The notes beneath the pieces are model-generated. The model worked only from the letters and a program-made list of their open reading frames with translations, searched no databases and was not told the DNA's origin. Of a stretch of DNA of 8,925 nucleotides, positions 6,277 to 8,925 are shown one piece after another. This DNA comes from an uncultured bacterium (GTDB lineage: Bacteria > Bacteroidota > Bacteroidia > Bacteroidales > Paludibacteraceae), in assembly GCA_947074225.1 (NCBI GenBank), contig CAMTOX010000056.1, forward strand, positions 1 to 8,925. The letters run 5' to 3'. Every line of letters starts with the position of its first letter. Position 1 is the stretch's first letter. The translations under genes were made by a program, and so were the position numbers.

Positions 6277-7575
6277 ATGAATTTAGAAGATAAAGAGCTA
6301 CAAAGCATTCACGACAAACTCTTCGATTATGAGGTAGAGCTTCCCGAAAATAGTTGGGAACAACTCGCTATGCGTATGCCTCAAGAGCGTAAGCGTAGAG
6401 CTTTTCCGCTATGGATACGTTCTGTGGCAGCGCTCTTAATATTTGCACTTATGGCCACCGGTTCTCTTTATTGGTGGTATAATACTTCACAAAATGGCAT
6501 TGCCGACGATGGCGAACTTATTGCCGATAGCGTTGAACCTTCTGCATCGGAAATTATGGTAGAGCCTATTTTGGATGATGAGATAATAGAATCGAAGGTT
6601 CTTGCTGCTGAGGAATTAAGCATGTCGGGACATCTTATGGCCAATGCTCCAAAAGCAAAACCTCAGAAAAGTATTACGGCTGCTCCAGTAGCTGCGACAA
6701 CAAGTTCAGAAACTATAGAGGTAGAAGCGTTTGTTGAGGAACAGATTATAATCACCGAACAGCTCATTGAGGTAAAAGAGAGTTCAAGCCCATCAAAACA
6801 GCTAACTATTGAAGAGGCTCAAATGCTTATGCAACAAAAGCATGATTCTTTAATGATGGCTATTGAACGTGGTGGTGATAAAGAAGAGGATAAGGCTAAG
6901 AAAGAGAAATCGACAGCATCGCAACCTTGGTCTGTAGGTTTGTTGGCAGGTTTGAACCCAGGTGTTAATGTGAGTTCTCTCTCCAATACCCAACCTCTAG
7001 CCAATGTGGGAAATACACAAAAGGTTATGAAGATGCAGAACTTTACTCAGGTACATCATGATTTCCCGGTAACAGTAGCATTACAAGTAGGTGTGAATTT
7101 AGTGGGTAACTTGGATTTGCAAACCGGCTTGTCCTATACTTACTTACGTTCTACCTTTAAAAGTAAGATGCAGGGAGGTAGCAGCGAGAGTATAAGAGAA
7201 CAATCTTTGAACTATTTAGGTATCCCTGTATTATTGTCGTACCGTTTCTTGAATACCAAGTATGTAAATCTTTATGCTTCTGGAGGTGGTATGTTAGAGA
7301 AGGGATTAGTACAAGAAAATAACGCTTATATAAAATCGGGTAATGGCGATATCTATGGTCAGACTAAGGATCGTTCTGATATTGATGGTGTACAGTGGTC
7401 GCTCTCTGCCAATGTGGGTGTAGCTTTCCGTCTTTATAAAGGTCTTCATATATATGGTGAGCCTGGTGTTACTTGGTATATTCCTAACGAACAGGACCCT
7501 CAACCAGCCAGCCAGCGCACAGTTACACCTTTTAATTTTAATCTTCAGTTCGGTATCCGATACAATATTAATTAA
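6277..7575 (+). CDS. Trans-envelope protein: anti-sigma-like N-terminus, one membrane helix, C-terminal outer-membrane beta-barrel
   Basis: A 432-residue protein without a cleavable signal peptide. Residues 1-43 are cytoplasmic-looking, with Leu-Pro-Glu-Asn-Ser-Trp-Glu-Gln-Leu (22-30), a pattern common at the start of Bacteroidota anti-sigma-like proteins, and a basic run (Arg-Lys-Arg-Arg, 38-41). One membrane helix follows (about 46-67). Residues 70-216 form an acidic, Ala/Pro/Ser-rich linker ending in a charged helix (178-211) that could cross the periplasm. Residues 217-432 alternate hydrophobic and polar residues with many Gly, Tyr and Asn, like the PorT/OMP_b-brl family of outer-membrane barrels. 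The start lies 7 bp after the ECF sigma gene and an intrinsic terminator follows 31 bp past the stop. The likely role is membrane-bound regulator of that sigma factor; this is inferred from architecture and context, not shown. Confidence 0.85.
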   Translation: MNLEDKELQSIHDKLFDYEVELPENSWEQLAMRMPQERKRRAFPLWIRSVAALLIFALMATGSLYWWYNTSQNGIADDGELIADSVEPSASEIMVEPILDDEIIESKVLAAEELSMSGHLMANAPKAKPQKSITAAPVAATTSSETIEVEAFVEEQIIITEQLIEVKESSSPSKQLTIEEAQMLMQQKHDSLMMAIERGGDKEEDKAKKEKSTASQPWSVGLLAGLNPGVNVSSLSNTQPLANVGNTQKVMKMQNFTQVHHDFPVTVALQVGVNLVGNLDLQTGLSYTYLRSTFKSKMQGGSSESIREQSLNYLGIPVLLSYRFLNTKYVNLYASGGGMLEKGLVQENNAYIKSGNGDIYGQTKDRSDIDGVQWSLSANVGVAFRLYKGLHIYGEPGVTWYIPNEQDPQPASQRTVTPFNFNLQFGIRYNIN

Positions 7576-7606
7576 TATACAGCATAGATTACATCCATAT
7601 TCTTAT

Positions 7607-7643
7607 AAAACAGATAAAGAAATTACTTTATCTGTTTTTTTTT
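7607..7643 (+). terminator. Strong intrinsic terminator closing the gldF-to-barrel operon
   Basis: AAAACAGATAAAG (7607-7619) pairs perfectly over 13 bases with CTTTATCTGTTTT (7626-7638) around a six-base loop, followed by a run of nine T (7635-7643). The A-rich 5' arm also makes it a possible terminator in the other direction, but no minus-strand gene approaches from the right. Confidence 0.93.
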
Positions 7644-7697
7644 ATACATACGGTAGTGTTTTAGGATTGTTGATGTTTTTACAATTTGTATTATAGT

Positions 7698-7740
7698 TAT
7701 CATTAATTATTAACATTTATAATGCTGATAATTAATGATA
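7698..7740. repeat. AT-rich inverted repeat
   Basis: TATCATTAATTAT (7698-7710) is matched exactly by its reverse complement at 7728-7740, with two further pairs (one wobble) possible towards a 13-base loop. It is almost entirely A and T and is not followed by a T-tract. It may be a binding site or a structural element; chance is less likely at 13 bases but the composition is biased. Confidence 0.55.
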
Positions 7741-7779
7741 TGTTTTTGTGATATAGATAATATAAATTATAATGTCTTG

Positions 7780-7850
7780 TTGTATACAATAGTATATTTT
7801 CTTTTGTATAAATGTATAAAGTAACGGTTTGTGTATATTTATACACAAAC
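7780..7850. promoter_or_regulatory. Cluster of TGTATA half-sites (candidate operator array)
   Basis: TTGTATACAA is a perfect palindrome at 7780-7789. TGTATAAA occurs twice in direct tandem at 7805-7812 and 7813-7820. The dyad GTTTGTGTATA-TT-TATACACAAAC covers 7827-7850 with 11-base arms that match perfectly. All share TGTATA or its complement TATACA. The array ends about 43 bp before the -33 box of the lipoprotein promoter, a position suited to an activator or an upstream repressor site. No regulator gene is adjacent. Confidence 0.55.
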
Positions 7851-7893
7851 AATACATTATATCAATATTTGTTGTAAATAATTATATAAAAAA

Positions 7894-7924
7894 TTTGATT
7901 GTTTCGGAATATATTCTACCTTTG
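7894..7924 (+). promoter_or_regulatory. Consensus Bacteroides-type promoter of the lipoprotein gene
   Basis: TTTG at 7894-7897 and TACCTTTG at 7917-7924 are separated by 19 bp, matching the -33/-7 consensus (TTTG, 19-20 bp, TAnnTTTG) recognised by the primary sigma factor of Bacteroidota. It is the best promoter in the window and suggests strong expression of the gene starting at 7968. Confidence 0.85.
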
Positions 7925-7967
7925 CTATCATAAATATACAATAAACCTAATTAAAACGTATTAAGTT

Positions 7968-8870
7968 ATGAAGAAATTTTTTTCTATGGCATTTGCTTGC
8001 GTAGTTGCAGCAGTTGCTTTTACGTCTTGTGATAAAACAAACGACAATGGTGGCGATGATGTTTCAGCAGATGCTACCAAAACTCAAAGTTATCATGCTG
8101 CATATGCAGGTGATTTCTATTCAAACAATACTCATAATTTCTATGGTATTTTAACAGAAGGTATTACTATTGGTAATACCTCAATTGAAGGAACTGGTTC
8201 AGCTTATTTATACGACATTATTTCTGCAAAAGCTGATAATTTGTATCCAGACGTTACTACTTATCCGGTATCAGATAATCAAGCAGCTCCTTCTACTTAC
8301 CAAGGTGGTGAAGCTCAAAATTCTCAAGGTCAAATGGTTGCTATTGGAACATATAAACTATGCTACGAAGCTGGTGAACTTGTAAAAACTCTTTTTGTAG
8401 TTAGTGGCGACATCAAAATTGAAGCTAACCGTTTTGTAGGTAACTTCACATATAATGACGGAACTAAAGAAACTATTGTTTATGAAGGTAAACTTGTCTT
8501 TATTGACGAATCTCCAAATGAAGATGATAACTATCAATACGAGCCTACTACTGCTTCTACTTTAAACTGGAACTTAACTTCTGCTGAAGTTTTGAACTAT
8601 GGTGAAGCCGCTGCTGGTATTTATATGTTTGGTGTTACTCTTGAAAATTCAAATAATCAAATGATCTCTTTGCAATTGTTCACTGCTAGTACAACAGATA
8701 TTAATGGAACTTATCCTATTACAAAGGAAACTGCTGTTAATACTTGCATGGCTAGTCCAGGCTTTGATGGTCAATATATCTACCCTTCATTTGCTGCTAC
8801 AATAACAAGTGATGGTTATGTTGATGTTCCTTACTATTTAGTATCTGGTAATGTTACTATCTCTGCAACT
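7968..8870 (+). CDS. Secreted lipoprotein with two tandem diverged domains, 3' end lost at contig end
   Basis: 301 codons are genomic; the open frame then runs into adapter sequence, so the true C-terminus is unknown. A lipoprotein signal peptide (Lys2-Lys3, hydrophobic 7-18, lipobox Phe-Thr-Ser-Cys with Cys21) is followed by Asp-Lys and acidic residues (Asp22, 25, 30, 31), compatible with surface export in this phylum. Two related domains follow, about 45-181 and 198 to the end. They share Thr-Tyr-Pro-(Val/Ile)-(Ser/Thr) at 98-102 and 248-252, and the Val-Ser-Gly-(Asp/Asn)-(Ile/Val)-(Lys/Thr)-Ile strand at 145-151 and 292-298. I do not recognise a named family or enzymatic motif. Codon use favours ACT, GCT, GGT and GAA, and the consensus promoter upstream suggests abundant expression. 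Confidence 0.85.
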
Positions 8871-8925
8871 AGATCGGAAGAGCACACGTCTGAACCCAGT
8901 CACATTCAGAAAGCTCGTATGCCGT
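8871..8925 (+). other. Illumina TruSeq i7 adapter left at contig end (artefact)
   Basis: The run begins with AGATCGGAAGAGCACACGTC, the start of the TruSeq read-1-side adapter. It continues with the Cys-rich-free linker ending CAGTCAC, an eight-base stretch ATTCAGAA (8904-8911) in the index position, and then CTCGTATGCCGT of the P7 side. From memory of that adapter there is one deleted T in the linker (near 8895) and one substitution after the index (8913). ATTCAGAA matches, as I recall, a TruSeq HT i7 index. These 55 bases are not from the organism. Confidence 0.97.

Larger units (their letters stand above)
7644..7967 (+). other. AT-rich control region upstream of the lipoprotein gene
   Basis: About 320 bases with no credible gene on either strand. 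It contains a 13-base inverted repeat (7698-7740), a cluster of TGTATA-type half-sites (7780-7850) including a perfect 24-bp dyad, and a consensus promoter (7894-7924). The predicted transcript starts near 7931, leaving a short leader to the ATG at 7968. Confidence 0.75.

Noticed and set aside
7454..7696. 80-codon plus-strand open frame across the terminator
   Set aside because: It overlaps the barrel gene out of frame and reads straight through a strong terminator hairpin.
8170..8385. 71-codon Leu/Ile-rich open frame within the lipoprotein gene
   Set aside because: Frame-shifted shadow of the lipoprotein, whose frame has a signal peptide, lipobox and internal repeat.
8871..8925. C-terminal extension of the lipoprotein
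   Set aside because: The in-frame codons come from adapter sequence, not from the genome.

Overview
The window looks like a Bacteroidota (probably Bacteroidales) chromosome fragment. Moderate-to-low GC, absence of Shine-Dalgarno sequences before starts, promoters of the Bacteroides type (TTTG, 19 bp, TAnnTTTG), a GldF-type ABC permease, PagL-like 'acyloxyacyl hydrolase' barrels, an ECF sigma factor paired with an inner-membrane/outer-membrane-barrel protein, and a C-terminally repetitive lipoprotein all point there. No genus can be assigned from what is visible. The final 55 bases are not biological: they match an Illumina TruSeq i7 adapter, so genomic sequence ends at about 8870 and the window is a contig end.

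Layout. (i) 1-2569, minus strand: two paralogous PagL/acyloxyacyl-hydrolase-like outer-membrane proteins, the first running off the left edge. They are separated by a 517-bp non-coding stretch with an 11-bp periodic repeat and a hairpin. The 1-852 copy keeps the catalytic-looking His-x-Ser-Asn motif; the 1370-2569 copy has lost both His and Ser. (ii) 2600-7643, plus strand: what looks like one transcription unit of six tightly packed genes: gldF, surE, a small three-helix membrane protein, lpxB, an ECF sigma factor, and a trans-envelope protein with an anti-sigma-like N-terminus, one membrane helix and a C-terminal beta-barrel. It ends in a textbook intrinsic terminator. (iii) 7644-7967: an AT-rich control region with a perfect 24-bp dyad, several TGTATA half-sites and a consensus promoter. 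(iv) 7968-8870: a secreted lipoprotein made of two diverged tandem domains, cut off by the adapter.

How it fits together. The theme is the cell envelope: lipid A assembly (LpxB), possible lipid A deacylation (the PagL-like barrels), an envelope ABC permease, a sigma/trans-envelope regulator pair and a surface-type lipoprotein. The most interesting biology is the sigma factor plus its fused membrane-anchor/barrel partner, which could carry an outer-membrane signal directly to the cytoplasm. Also notable are the predicted catalytically dead PagL paralogue and the operator-like cluster before the lipoprotein. All functions are inferred from motifs read by eye; no searches were run.
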